DNA of 64,000 nucleotides from positions 124,001 through 188,000 of the forward strand of contig JAQGBZ010000032.1 of NCBI GenBank assembly GCA_034687125.1. The letters run 5' to 3'. The notes under the pieces were generated by a model, which saw nothing but the letters and a program-made list of their open reading frames with translations, ran no database searches and was not told the origin of the DNA. Position 1 is the first letter of the stretch, and every line of letters starts with the position of its first letter. This document shows, piece after piece, positions 1 to 12,800 of this stretch. Both the position numbers and the translations under genes were made by a program. The DNA is from Neelides folsomi. Taxonomy: Eukaryota; Arthropoda; Collembola; Neelipleona; Neelidae.

Positions 1-3000
1 GGACCAAAACCATTAGAGCTGACTATTAAACCAAGTTTTTATAGACGTTTAATATAAGTTCTTACAAGATTTACACGCCCTTCTCCCCCCTCTTGCACCA
101 TCCTGGCATGATAGAATTATCGTAAATTTCCAAACGTTCTTTTTATTTGGAAACGACTTATTTAACTCGATTGGTTTTTTTAACAGTTTTGAAGTATTTC
201 CATAATTTTTGTACTCGTATATGCTTTAACAACTTTTACTTATACTGTAATAAAATAATTAATAAATGAGTTAATTGTAATTACAATTATAATCTATCAG
301 AATTTTAATCCTAGCTTGAATAATAAATTATATGGTATAATAAGGTAATAAATCATAGTAATAATTACAATTGTATAACTCCTTAATAAATTCACAACAA
401 CATCCCATTATTCCATTGTTGTTCTCTGATGCAATTACAGTTGGGAGACTCTTGCATTTAAGGGAATTTTTCATAAATGGAATCATGAAGCATGTGTGAA
501 GCAGAAATAAGCAACAAGAAATTAAGGCGTGAAATTGAAGGAAAAATATGAGGATTGAAAGGACTCTGAGTCTGACAGTTAGATTAGAGAGGATCTGAAG
601 CTGCAAATTAGAAATTAGGGGAGGAAATGAGATGAAAGAGTGCGGATCGGATGACGGGCTTTGATTTCTTCGAATTGAGATTGGAGTGGCGGATCTCGTC
701 GAATTGCGGGTCTGAGCACAGGAGGGTCGTAGCCCTCCAAAAAGCGCGTAGAACCCAAACATGAAAGAGTCCCTCTTTTAAGGGACGATGAAAGGGATGT
801 TCGCTGGTTGGAATTCTCTCATATCTTCTTCCTCCTGAGGCTGGATTGACTCTGAGGGAGACTCGGCAGGGATCCTCGGCCAGAAAATTGAAAAGTGTTG
901 AAGGGTGAAATTATTATCTCAGAGAGAAAAACAATCGATTTCCCGGGCCCTTCCCGACCCTATCCGCCCAGCAAGAGGCTAACCATTTTCTCGCCATCTC
1001 CCCACCTGTGGGGTGACGAACGGGCTAATCACTCTCCAATCACCCCCACTACTCCAAATCACTCTCATCATTACGGACAACCCCGATTGTAATAGGAATA
1101 ATATAAGCAGGCCTATGTAGTGTGTGTATCTCTCCGGGAGTAAACCGTCCCGTTCCGTCAAGGAGGGGCTCATCAACATAATTAAACTCACCATCACTTC
1201 ATTTCATTTTAATGAGGATCGAAAGGGGAATTTCACACTTGCTCCTCAATCTTCTCAGAAAATAAATCAAACCCGTCGTGGAACGTCACAATGAGGAAGA
1301 GCGAGGTGGAGATTTGGATTGAATAAACACCGTGTGGGTCCTTCGCACCCTCCGGTTTCAACTCGACAAGTCGAGAGAGCAAATATTGATGAAAGATCCC
1401 CGAAACCTCTCTCGACTCATACAATAACAGAACGTAGAGGAACATAGTAGCACGTATGGCCCTGTATACGAAATGAAGGGGCGAGTCAAGTATTTGTGCA
1501 GAAGGAGGTGCGTAAATTGTTGTTATATAAATCGAGACCCCACATCTGTTGCTCGACGGCTCCTCTTCATCCTCCGTCCGCCGCCTCTACAAAGGAGGTG
1601 ACGAGGAGGAGGAACAGAGGAGCACCCGAACCAACCGCGGTTTCTTTGTCATCCCAAATACACGAACCCAGATGACATTTGAGAGAAATGTCGGTTCAGT
1701 TTTAAAAACTCCATTCACACCATTCATTTGTGGTCGCTTTCTTTATCGTCCAGTCCCCATGCACATAGTGTTATATCCTGGCTTCTGTTCAAAAGCGTCA
1801 CACTACAGATGATAAATAATGTACTTTATTTATCATTGCGCTGCGTAATACTATGTGAATATACTCTTTCTTATAGAATAAAATAAAATAATAAGTACAG
1901 ATATGTACAGTCATACCAGTCATAGGTTCAGAAATGAGGGAGAATTGAAGGAAGAAATAGGAAAATAAGGCTCTTTATTCCAAATGAAGAGAAGTCAGAG
2001 GGCATGGGGGGATATAAAGGGTCCTCTGTGTGTTTGACTTCCCCTGCTTGCGCCGGCTGCCTCCGGCCCCAACAATGAGCCACGCGGCGTTTAAGGGACC
2101 TTCAGAGGTGTCAAAGAGAACTCGTTACCATTCACGCCTTCAGTGAAGAACCCTCAAAGCACCCAACACTCATCCACACACACACGGGATCCGACCTCCC
2201 AATTCCAACATTATTGTCAGTCTTCTCTGCCCACACTTGAGAATGAATCAGGGAGAGTTGGGGAATTCCTTCTCTCCAGTTACCCATTAACCGACCAAGA
2301 TTCCAACACCCCCCACGCAGCTTCCCTCAATATTTAACATTTGGAGAGGCGGAGGTGTCTTTCATATATTTAAGAATGCAGGATTCTCGGGATATTTAAG
2401 AAACGAAGTAACGCTTTAGCTAAACGCAATTCCCAAATGTTCATAATTTATTATTTATTTCATTCATTCTCCAAATTCCAACGCGTGTTTTATTGCTGGA
2501 AATTCATGGATTTTCTCTTTGTTGCAGAGAGATCCTGGCGTTTGACCATTTGTCAGAAGAAGCAGTTTAATTGCTCTTATGCACAGCTTTTTGTCATTTT
2601 CATTTTTCAATATGATTTTGTATTTTCCCATTTCCTGTTTTCCTCCGTTAAACATTTGTCAATTTGTACGCGTAAAATAGTCGGGACTGGGCATGAAAGT
2701 GGCTAAGAATTTCATTAAAATGAAGCGTGGTGATGTCCATTAGAGAGTAAATCAAGTGGGCTGAGCTTAAATTTTCAATAAATGGGGGACAATTGAATAT
2801 GTATAAGGGTTATTTTGATTTATAAGGGTCAAGTGGCCCTTAGAGTGTCTGGACCCTTCTCGTCCCTTTAATTCATAGCTTTGGGCAAATGTGTAAGCTT
2901 TTGTCAAAGTGATCCAATTTGTAAAAGGGAATGTTCGGTTGAGTGGGACGAGATGATTGGACTCGTTGTCGATGGCGAGAATTCCATTTATAGAGGAACC

Positions 3001-6000
3001 CTTGATTGATTTCACAATGAAATGAAACGATTAGCATAACAGGGACTCTATGCACACCGAGATGAGTCCCTTTGGATCCGACGGCGCTTTTATTCAATCG
3101 CACAACCAGAATTGATCAACCTCCGCTTCCTTCATCCATTTAATCACTTCGGTCACGGAACTTAATAAAAATTTAAGTCTGTATTTCCGATCTTTCTCAT
3201 CACACTAATTCCGGTCATAAATTATATTAACGATTCATGTTTGCGTATTGGCTAGCATTTGAAATTTAAATTTATTTAACTTTCTTCTTTAAGTGTTAAT
3301 GCGTATCGAATAGTATAAGTTACGATGTAAATATACCCAACTGTGTCATAAATTGAACATTTAAAAAAGCCTGAGACTTGTAGAAAAACATTTAAATTCC
3401 ATTCGTACTCAAATGGACTTCATGCAGGCGTTGACTCGTTTTTGGAGACAGGAAAGTGTGAACACATGATCCTTTCCTAAAGAGATTCTCCATGGTAAAA
3501 TGAGGTTTAGGAATTTGGGCTGGCCAGCACATGGCATCTCAAATAAAAGGACGGATTCATTCCTGAAGAGTGTGGAAAGAGAAAGGGCCAAGTGTTGATG
3601 TGAATTTCCCTCAATTCCTCACCCACACCCTTCTTCAATGAACAAAGACAAAGTCAAAGAAGGACCAAACGGAGGTCGATTTCCTCAATGTCCATCACTC
3701 TCAACTTCCCCACTCTGTCAATCGACGAGTTGTTCCGAATCTCAATTTTTCCTCAAATCCTCACCCGCATTCTTGGCCCTCCTCATTGGCTCTCAACAGT
3801 TACTTCCATTCAAATATTCTTCCTTTAGAAAATTCCTTTCACAGCTATTGGCATGAACGATCTCATTAAATGAGGAATTGTCCTCAGTTCGCGCCCCGCC
3901 TATGCAGTCGTTTCCTCCTCGACAAGAGAAATTAAACAAGGCGGAGGGGGATGAGGATTTGAGTAAAATTTACAACAATGATTGGAGTGATGCATTCGCG
4001 GATCATTATCGGTTCCCAATCATGATGGATGAGGTTTTAGGAAGTGACGGGAGGCATGAGCCACACTACTGTTACACGTTTACTCCGATCCCTATGATTC
4101 TTGGAGTTGGGGTGCTAAAGAATGGGGAGACATCCAATAAATGAAATGTGCCCTTTACAATAGGAGGGTGAATGAGTTGACCGATCAGTCATTCCAATGA
4201 GTCTTGTAGGAAATATCCATTTAATTCTGTCAAGAGGAGAATTACAAAGTCGAAATCCACTCGGGCCCTCGTTCCATATAAAGAGAGGCGTGAGTGACGG
4301 GGATTTGGGCTGGATGTCTTTTCCTCAGCACCGACAGAGCTTGTTATAAAGTTCATCCAAAGGGCCACACTTGTTTCGAGGGCTTGGGACTCAAAACACA
4401 CATGATTGAGTGAGTGATATCAAATCCGCGTCTGCTGCCTTATGGGCTCGAGGGACGCAATGGAAAATGCAAATTCGACATGTGAGATGTAATATGGAAG
4501 TGTAATTTGCGAAATGAATGTAAGTTGGATTGTGAGTATGGTAAATAAGCTCCTGTCATTCCCAGCCTGACAGCTCATTCCATTCCCATTTTCGGGGGAT
4601 GAGAATTTAAGGAGAGAGCAATTTGCTTCTTTCCTTGTGTACCTCAATTCCAGTTTATGAAATGGACATCCGCGCTTTCCTCTTCACCTCATTTGCATAA
4701 GGTAATCGTGGAGGATGAATTTTTCATACTTCCAGCATCAGAACCTTGATAGAGGAATTATGGTAAAATGGAATAAAAATTTGGCTCGTGGTTCCATACA
4801 CTCACAATACATAATTCTTGAGAGACTCAAGATTCAGGGCCAAAATAAATTAATTATTTTGAAATTGAGTTTTCATGTAGTGAATAAAAGGAGGTTCAAT
4901 TACCCATGGAATAATTTAATTAAACAAATAGCTGTAAAGAATGGGAGTGTAATTAGGGAGTTGAGAGAATTCGAGTATAAAATCTCCATGAGATGAAGAT
5001 GTTTCCCCTATTTGAAGTTGAGCTACTTCTCCGAGTTGAAATTAAATCTGACAAGAGTTGGAGACTTTTCACTTTCTTCTTCGCTCCCCTCCCTTCGAAC
5101 CAAGAGCTTCCCAAAGGTTGAAGTAACGAGAATTAGATTTAATTAATTATATCTCTTTCTCTCCCCTTCTTTGAAATGTGAACCGCGAAAGGACCTTCAT
5201 TTTACTTTTTCATTATTCTATTAAAACAAGTTCTAAAATGTTAAATAAGTATACTCCAAAATCTTCAATCTTCCTATACAAAGGGAGGATGAAAGTAAAT
5301 GAGAGCAGTAAAGACCTCTTGTTCAATTGGAACAACCCAGCTTGGATTTTAAATTTTCCTCCCGAATCTCATAAACTTCCGGGCGAAATTTCCTCCGAGA
5401 GCAAATTTAATTATCTGGAGACGAAAATAATAATAATATGAGGAGAAGTTAAAAGGAGCAAGGAAAGCGATCTGAATCAAATTACTTTAACTCACTTCAT
5501 TTAATTGGCCGATCTTTTCATTTTGAGCTAACTTTATCATCTTTAAATTGCTCAAGAAGTTTATTAGGAGTTTCATATTATATGAGCATATCGCGAGCTC
5601 AGCTCTTTACGTATGTCATATCTACTACTACACGTTAGTTCAATTACTCACTGAGGAGTTTGTTAAATTAAAATAAAGTTTTACCTTTGCCAACTTGTAG
5701 CTCATCTTCACATTCCGACTCTTTCCTATCTTAAATATTCATTAGTGTTTCTTCTTACATTCATGAGCCGAACGAGATTTTGTATAGTAATGAACTTGTA
5801 CAATTAAGTCCACATGCATGTTCATGCATAGAGGCATTCGTTATTTCACAATCGAGAGCGTGACAATAAATTTATCATTTTTCATGAACTTTAAATATGA
5901 TTTAACGTGGAAGTTGGGATGAAATAACATTAATTGGAGGAATGCGTTGCGTGAGGGAAAGAAATGAAAATAGTTGAATGAAAATGCTTATTTAACAATT

Positions 6001-6320
6001 TATAATGCTAATTGCACGAGGAGGAGAAAGGAGAGATTTCAACACATAATTGATGGCCTTCTTAGTCGATAAAGATGAGCTACTTAATTAGGAGAGTTGG
6101 GAGACAAGGAAGAGGAGAGGTTGGTTAATTGCACAAAAGCTCGGATTCACCCGGTCTCTCTCACACTAATTAAATTTTAACGACTTTGCCCCTCCATAAT
6201 AAATAAACACTTAGCTGAAAATTAAACATTCTCTTCCTCTTCATATTGAATTTCATTTAGGTGGAAGTTCACGTTTCTTTTATTCATTTGCCTTCAGCTT
6301 GAAAAATTGGACAGTGAGAG
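1..6320. other. Gene-free stretch at left edge
   Basis: I see no gene supported by homology, signal peptide or splice structure here. Open frames such as a 144-codon one on the minus strand at 328-762 have no recognisable domain and are expected by chance at this length. The sequence alternates moderate-GC segments (for example 2040-2110) with AT-rich ones (230-330, 5560-5900). Two GTCATAAA words lie at 3214-3221 and 3345-3352. A TATATAAA word near 1526 has no convincing initiator or downstream gene. Confidence 0.6.
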
Positions 6321-7291
6321 ATGGGCCAACTATTTAATTTAATTTCAATTCTTTGCTTCGTTTCCCTCGTCTTCGTCGCGGAAGGAAAACTCAAGTTCGA
6401 AGAGGATTTTGTTTACAAAATTTCTAATAAGGACGACACCGGGGTTTGTGAAAGTTTGAATAAGAGCAATAATGAGTAAGTGTTTAATTAAAGAGAACAA
6501 ATTACATGTGGTAGGCCCTGACGATCAATGGAACATCGCCGGTGAAGGATCAAACATTCGTTCTTACACATTCTTACAATGATACAACGTTTCAAGGATG
6601 GAAAATTAAGAAAGCATTTGTTTTATACGGTAATACGTTATTATAATTTTTTGATATACATATAAAATTAGTATGTCACAGGTCATAAGTAATTTTAGTA
6701 TTTTAATTCTCTCTAATGTTTTTTAAGGCTCTGCACCTTATGTTTTACATTCTTCTGGAAATGAGAAAATGATTCTTGATGTTGATCACGTTACTCTTGG
6801 AATAACTGGACGAGTAAATTATTGATTTTTATTTAAGAGTATTATATTTAATAACAATTTTCTTGATTATTTAAAATATTTAGTTGATGATTTTTTCAGC
6901 TTTTTTCATTTGGAAGTTCTCATAAATGGATAATTACTGAAGAAAAAGATCTGTTTCAGTTGAAAAATTATAAATATGAAACATGTCTTACAAGCCAAGG
7001 GTATTAAAATATGATATAATTAACAAAATATTAATAATATACCGTAAATATAAGGTATATCATAAATATAAGTTTAAACTATCCGAATTAAACTTGATAT
7101 AACCTATATTGTTAACATAAATTTAAAATTTTCAGAATTGATAAGGAACTGATATTAGCGGAATGCAAGAGTTCCCCGCTTCAACAATGGACAATTCAAA
7201 AGATTGTAAGAAAAAATTTTCCGTTGGGAGAAAACCATGATCGTATTTTACTGTTCAGTTTAATTATAAAAATTTCTATTTGCAGAAATAA
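6321..7291 (+). CDS. Secreted ricin-B-like beta-trefoil lectin, six exons
   Basis: The model gives about 177 aa from exons 6321-6476, 6515-6629, 6728-6813, 6900-7000, 7136-7205 and 7286-7291 (the last holds only Lys and the stop). Residues 1-22 form a signal peptide (hydrophobic core LISILCFVSLVFVA). The mature part reads as three repeats of a beta-trefoil, each opening with an aromatic/aliphatic strand (FVYKIS, YVLHSS, FQLKNY) and closing with a W-x-I motif (GWKI at 80-83, KWII at 128-131, QQWTI at 169-173). The last repeat, with its Cys pair 148/163 and QQW, is the most ricin-B-like. Three N-glycosylation sequons occur (N47, N56, N74). Introns 2-5 are GT-AG and phase-consistent. Intron 1 is not: using the strong GTAAGT donor at 6476 shifts the frame into a stop, so either a TA-AG boundary after 6476 or a weak GTTTGT donor at 6444 is needed. 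Sugar binding is inferred from the fold; the ligand is unknown. Confidence 0.72.
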
Positions 7292-9252
7292 TAAGAACAG
7301 TTAAAGAAAATTGAATTAATATTTTAACTATATTTTTATTTATAGAAATGAGATTATACTGATATAATAATGACTGATCAAGAAAATCATATCCAAATTC
7401 AAATCCAAAGATCTGAACTCACTATTAAATTTTTATCCGAGTTATTACGATTATTCAATGTGTTTAAAAAATCTAAATCTAGACAGAAAAATTACTCTGT
7501 TTCACGAAAAAAGCATTTTTCATTATGATTTAAAATAAATTCAATATTAAATTAAAGTTCAGTTATGTTTTTAGGCATATCTGCAAGATTTGCATTATTT
7601 TATATCCATTTTACGACATTGCAAAAAGTGTTGAATAAAATAAAAGAATTTCGCATAAAATTGGGATTCAGCGTGAATAATGAGAACGGATATAACTTTT
7701 GCATGAAAAGCAAGAAAAACTGAATTTGAGTCTCAGGAGATTCCGCCGAAGAGTAAAAGGAGAGTGAAGATGATTCTCCTGTATAGGAAAAGAGTTTTTT
7801 CTTACTTTACAATGACACCATTGAGTCTGACATATGACGAATAAGGGAAAGTTAAATGGACGGCCGCAAGGGATGAAGAAAAAGATTCGGGGGAAGTTAT
7901 AATATAAATATGGGCCCGCCTTGTGTAAACCGTCTGTTTATGCATAAAGGATTTCTTCCTCTTCAATATTTATATGGGATGAATGAGGGGGAAGGACGGT
8001 AGATAAACAGGAGATTCTGAATTCGGGGGAAATTCTCTCCATCATCTTCCCCTCTCCATTACATAAATCTGGTCTAATGGCCCACCTTCACTCTTTCCCC
8101 TGACGGCCGCGGCATCCCTCTTCCACACAACATGCACACCCATTATAAATTCAAAATCCGAATCCTCCGAGGGTCGTGGATGAACCTTGGACGGAGATTG
8201 GTCACTAAAATATAACTACGCCCTGAATAATTGAGGAAGTGAGAAGAAAAGGAAGCGGCCATTGCATCATTAATTTATGAAAGAATGTAATTGAATTCCT
8301 TGACTCTTTTCACCCCGAACCCCAATGAACTTTCTCCTTCAGGAAGGAGATAACCGAAATGGAAGAAGTGAAAGATAAACTTGCCTCTCTCTCCAACTTA
8401 ATTTTTATTTGGGACACGTCCTCAAATTCCCAACTTTCCGACTTGCCGAAATGACGCGTCCAGCCGTGGGTTCCTCAATCCAATCTCTCCATCGCCTCCC
8501 TCCAATGAACCTTTTATTCTCACTAAATAATCTTTGATCCAACTTCCAGCTCCGCTGTGTGAAGATGAAAGTGTCTTTAATTAAAACTGGAACATCTTCC
8601 GTGATTTTCATAATAAAAGTTTCCACATGATTTAATAAATGATTTATATTATATAACTTTTTAATATCTTTCCTCTTTCATCACAATCGTTCATGAATGA
8701 AGTCCATGAGAGGAATAAAGTTGGCTTCAAGAGAGATTAAAGAAAAGTACAAGGATTAAGAAATGTGTTTTCATCTAACACAATAAGTTCTAACATTAGT
8801 TTTAACTAATGAACATTAGGAAAATATATTTAATATATATTTAATACACCATTTTTAAAGTTAACTACAAGTTAATGTAATAGTTAGTTTAGATTAACTA
8901 TCATTACAATTTACAAAAATAGACTTAAGATAAAACCTATCCTAATTAGGAGGAAATAAATCACAACAGGTCGATTTTACTTTAAAGCAAAGTGTCTTTA
9001 AGTAGAAAAGGTCTAAAAGGAAATAGAGATACATTAAGATGGAGATAAAAAATTAAAGTTGTTTTAACTCAATGGAAAATCAGTCAAGTCGACTAAAAAG
9101 GACTCAAATTGAGTTTTGACTCGTTTGGAGGAAAGTAAAAGGTAAAAGAGAGTCAATGCATAATAGAAAAAGAATAGTTAGATTGAAGTAGAGTAATAAA
9201 TAATGAAATTCTTTCAAAGTTCTGCTGGGAGCAAAAGTTTCTTGTTCAAATT
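7292..9252. other. Intergenic region between convergent genes
   Basis: This is the AT-rich space between the 3' ends of the lectin gene and the cuticle gene. AATAAA words at 7534 and 7634 could end the lectin transcript. At 7700-8640 the sequence is moderate in GC with no recognisable gene. A cluster of TTAACT/AGTTAA words and a small palindrome lies at 8790-8905, and a purine-rich stretch follows to about 9200. Confidence 0.55.
8794..8905. repeat. Palindrome plus TTAACT/AGTTAA word cluster
   Basis: An 18-base near-perfect palindrome (CATTAGTT, two-base centre, AACTAATG) sits at 8794-8811. Between 8855 and 8900 the words AGTTAAC, AGTTAAT, TAGTTAG and ATTAACTA follow closely. The spacing resembles a cluster of homeodomain or HNF1-like sites, but the region is AT-rich and chance is possible. 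Confidence 0.35.
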
Positions 9253-9761
9253 TTAGTAGGCTCCGTGTCCCTTGCCATGTCCATGGCCGTGTCCGTGGTG
9301 AACTGGGGTCCGGTGGACTTTCGCATGGAAACCCGTGTGGTCAGCGTAATAGTCGACGGTCCTAAGGGAGCCGCCGGGCTCCACGAGGGAATATTGCCCT
9401 TTCACGACATCGCCATCACGCATCTCATGCTGCGACTTCACATCTCCAGTGTAATGGTCGTTCACTATCCAAGACAAATTAAAAGATCGATCCACAAACT
9501 TGAAACTTAAGGAAAAGAAGAAATTTTCTCACCTCCATAATTGAATGCGTATTTTGGGTATGCGTGGTAGTCTTGGCCATACCCTCCTCCGTACCCGCCC
9601 CCGTGACCTCCGTGACCTCCTCCGTATCCTCCCCCATGCCCACCGTAGCCGTGACCGTGAGCAACTGGACCAACTTTATTCTGATGGGAATATCCCTCGA
9701 TTCCAAAAACTGTTGAAGGGATTGCTGCAGCGACGACGGCGAGGGCGAGAAACTTCAACAT
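9253..9761 (-). CDS. RR-2 cuticle protein (chitin_bind_4 family), two exons
   Basis: The encoded protein is 146 aa: exon 1 is 9533-9761 and exon 2 is 9253-9464, joined by a 68-nt GT-AG intron in phase 1. Residues 1-20 are a signal peptide ([20 protein letters not shown]). Residues 34-63 are a Gly/His/Tyr-rich low-complexity segment built on GGHGGGYGG-like units. Residues 66-131 form the extended Rebers-Riddiford consensus of the RR-2 class, with [50 protein letters not shown] and HAKVHRTP. This domain binds chitin in hard (sclerotised) cuticle. A His/Gly tail ([14 protein letters not shown]) ends the chain; His-rich tails in such proteins are thought to join cross-linking. The intron interrupts the RR motif after Gly76. 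The protein is secreted into the exoskeleton. The reading frame is intact. Confidence 0.96.
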
Positions 9762-9806
9762 CTTGATCCTTTTTAATATTCAATCTGATTCAATAACTCA
9801 GATCTG

Positions 9807-9811
9807 ACTGA
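9807..9811 (-). promoter_or_regulatory. Initiator (TCAGT) of the cuticle protein gene
   Basis: TCAGT on the minus strand matches the arthropod initiator consensus and lies about 35 bases from the start of the TATA box. An overlapping TCATC three bases earlier is an alternative start. The 5' leader would be about 48-50 nt and unspliced. Confidence 0.55.
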
Positions 9812-9837
9812 TGATACTTCATTGGAGTGAATACCAC

Positions 9838-9844
9838 TTTTATA
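9838..9844 (-). promoter_or_regulatory. TATA box of the cuticle protein gene
   Basis: TATAAAA on the minus strand lies about 80 bases upstream of the cuticle protein start codon. An arthropod-type initiator (TCATCAGT) follows about 30-35 bases downstream. TATA plus initiator is typical of abundantly and stage-specifically expressed cuticle genes. Confidence 0.75.
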
Positions 9845-12800
9845 CTCCACTTTTACTATCGTGGCAAGTGGTGCGAAAACGCTGGGTTTTTTGCATTATT
9901 TCCCGAGAATTCTCATTTTCGAAGGTTTCCACTTCCACTTGGGTCTAATCAATCTCCTATGATTAAAATACCTCCTTTACAAAGGGACCATTGCAGGGGA
10001 TTAGGGGATGTGTAGCAATAAGACGTAAGAAGAAATTGAAAGTGTGCGAGGGCTTTGCAATTGAATAACTTGTGGTTCAACTCATTTTCATTTTCAAGTT
10101 GCTAATCGTAGGTTCATAATCACCTGTGTGAGATATTGGAACGAGAGCTGGGCGTCGAGCGGCCGTTGACAATGAGAAAAAAGGAAATTGTTTTTGAGAA
10201 AGGAGTCAGCAGAAAAAGGATAATGGGCTTCATTGACTCCGTGCAGCATCAGTGAGCTGATCGAACGTTCGTTGATGTAACTTGGCCATTACCTCACAAT
10301 GCGGAAAATGAGAACATACATCACCACCACTTGACTACCAACTCCAAGATACAAGATGTAGTTCAACAATAATGGAGGACTCACTTGGCCAATGAGCGGC
10401 CCTTCACTCACGAACCTTCGGAGAACCACAGAACCCTTCGGTTCACAGAGTTCTACCCAAATCCATGTCTTGTGTTCTGCCGATATTTGCAATCAATGCC
10501 AAAATTAACCTTGGCACTCTTACTAAGCAATTATTTTGTGCATCGAAACATGCTCTGCACTTATGTCATTTGAATCATTTAATCCTCATATGTCTCAAAA
10601 TATAATTATATAAGGCTTGCATATTATGAATTTGGTGATCTATGTACATTACTATAAATAAAATAAAGATCATAATAATGGTAAATGGTTTAACGCTTTA
10701 TGACTCTTGCAAGTTCTCATATTTTATTTGAGGGTTTTATTTCAATATTTTGGTCGGGTGGTGCAATGTGAAATGAAATCATAAATATTGTTTGTAGAAT
10801 CGATTGGGAGAGATGAGAAGGCGAAGGTATGATCATTGCCTTAGTTCTAAAGGGAAGAATAGCGGTGAAGAGCAAAGCTTGGTTTTATTGGAAGGCATTA
10901 GGTATCATGGGGTTCTCCGGTTTTATTTTGATAGGATGGAGGAAATCGGACGAATTTATATGCATGAGACTCCTGGTCCTTCGTGCTTTTTGAATGTCGA
11001 CGAATATTCGGTCCCATCAGCTGGAACATTGAGAAAGGATGGGGAAATAGGAAGAAGCACTTGGAAGAATCTCCTACAACACTCCCAACATCACCGCAAA
11101 CACTTCCACACTTCCGGCGCCTTCTGTTTGCATCTCCCAGTTCTCAAACGTGCATTTGATCAATATACGCTCAAATATTTACAATAAACATCCACAGATC
11201 AATGTAGGAAGAGAGTGGAAATAAACTTTTTATATTTTAAACTGTAATATTTTCCCTGAGTAGGCTTAAAATTCATGATATTAGATAGTTTTTGCCAAAC
11301 AGTATATCTTATGCAAAGTGATATCTGTCAGTGTATTGACAAAATCATCAAAATCTTGAAAGCGTTTTGAGAAGTGTGACAAAGTTTTTGCATGTGAAAT
11401 GAGATTTCTCCAATTTTGAAGGTTTCCTTTTTATTAAGTTGGAAAGATGAAAGAATATGAATAAATTTACGAGGAGGATTTGATGAATGGGAAAAATTGG
11501 GGTGTGAAATCTCCACTTTCCTCTTTCATTTTCATTCCGTCAATTCCAATAATATGAGATGAATATTTAAACGAGGAAATCAGAGATCCCTTTTCAAAAG
11601 GAATAATAATATACCTAGGACTATGAGTCGAAAATTGCAAACCAATATAAAAAACATGCTTTACCATTCAACTTACTTTTTCCTGATCTATCTTTATTAT
11701 AGTAAGCATAACAAGAGTCGTTTAGCTTTTCGTTTAAGTAATTGCATAAATCTCTTAGCACGTGCAAACAATAAAATGATTCTGCAAAAACATGACTTTT
11801 TACAAATTGTTTATTAGTAAAGTAGCTGTAAGATCATTTGCATTTTACATGAAAGTTGAAATAAACGAGGGAAAATTAAATCAAGATTAGCGATAAAAAC
11901 AATTGTTTGGAACTAAAAATTCAATAAATATGAGAGAACATGACTAGCCAGGTTTTTCTTATATGGGACACCCTCGGAGGTTCATTTAAATTTGGTGGAA
12001 TCTGTAATATAATAAAAAGGAGAGAAAATGGGAGTAAATTGACAATTCTTATCAGGTTCGGTTCATCTATGAATTTACTCGTCGTCGTCTCGTCCCATGT
12101 TCGAATTTCCATTTGAATGAGCCAATTATGGAGGGAGAGCCTTTTGTATTTCCTCCTACAACAACTGAATAACCAGCACTATTTTCCCATCCATAAATGC
12201 TGAGATTTTGGAGTGGGAGACGAGACGACCGCTTCGAGTGTTCAACTCTCATGTCAATAAAATAAAAGGCGACACACTTGCACAAAACAACCTCCTTTTC
12301 CATTTTTACTTCCAGCTCGATCCTTGCAATTATTCACATTTGCTCATTTCTCTTGGCCTTCTCCCATATAACTAATAATAAGCCCGATGTGCCTCCCCAG
12401 TTTCATCCTTAATTCCAAACAATTTACTTTTATTTCCTTTTATCCTCTGGATTTAAAGTTTAAGCTTCAGAGCTTCCATTTAAACTCTTTATTTTTAGCC
12501 ATAAAGGTGAGGGAATTTGCGTACAATTGGACTTACCTTTGCAAATGAACTTTTTATTCCTAGAACTAGAACTATAAAAGGCTTTCATTCATCAGCATTA
12601 GAAAAGTTGTTGGTTTATGAGCATGTGTTCTTTACCTTCGAAGGTAACATATTGCTCGTCCGGACTTAACAAATGTCACACAGTGTGTAAAATGGTTTTT
12701 GTGATAATGATATTTGCATAAACAAGAGGAGAGCATTAGACTTAGAAGAAAAAGAGACATTGGAGAGAAAAATAGAAACGCACCTCGGAATAAATACGCA

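Noticed and set aside
328-762. 144-codon minus-strand open frame
   Set aside because: No domain, low-complexity hydrophobic and Ser-rich composition, no splice or promoter context; length is compatible with chance in 64 kb.
10261-10275. GAACGTTC word resembling a heat shock element
   Set aside because: Only two units and no CCAAT box nearby, unlike the pair near 53.5 kb.
10804-11187. 127-codon plus-strand open frame
   Set aside because: It lacks a proper ATG at its 5' end and shows no family signature. Several frames this long are expected by chance.
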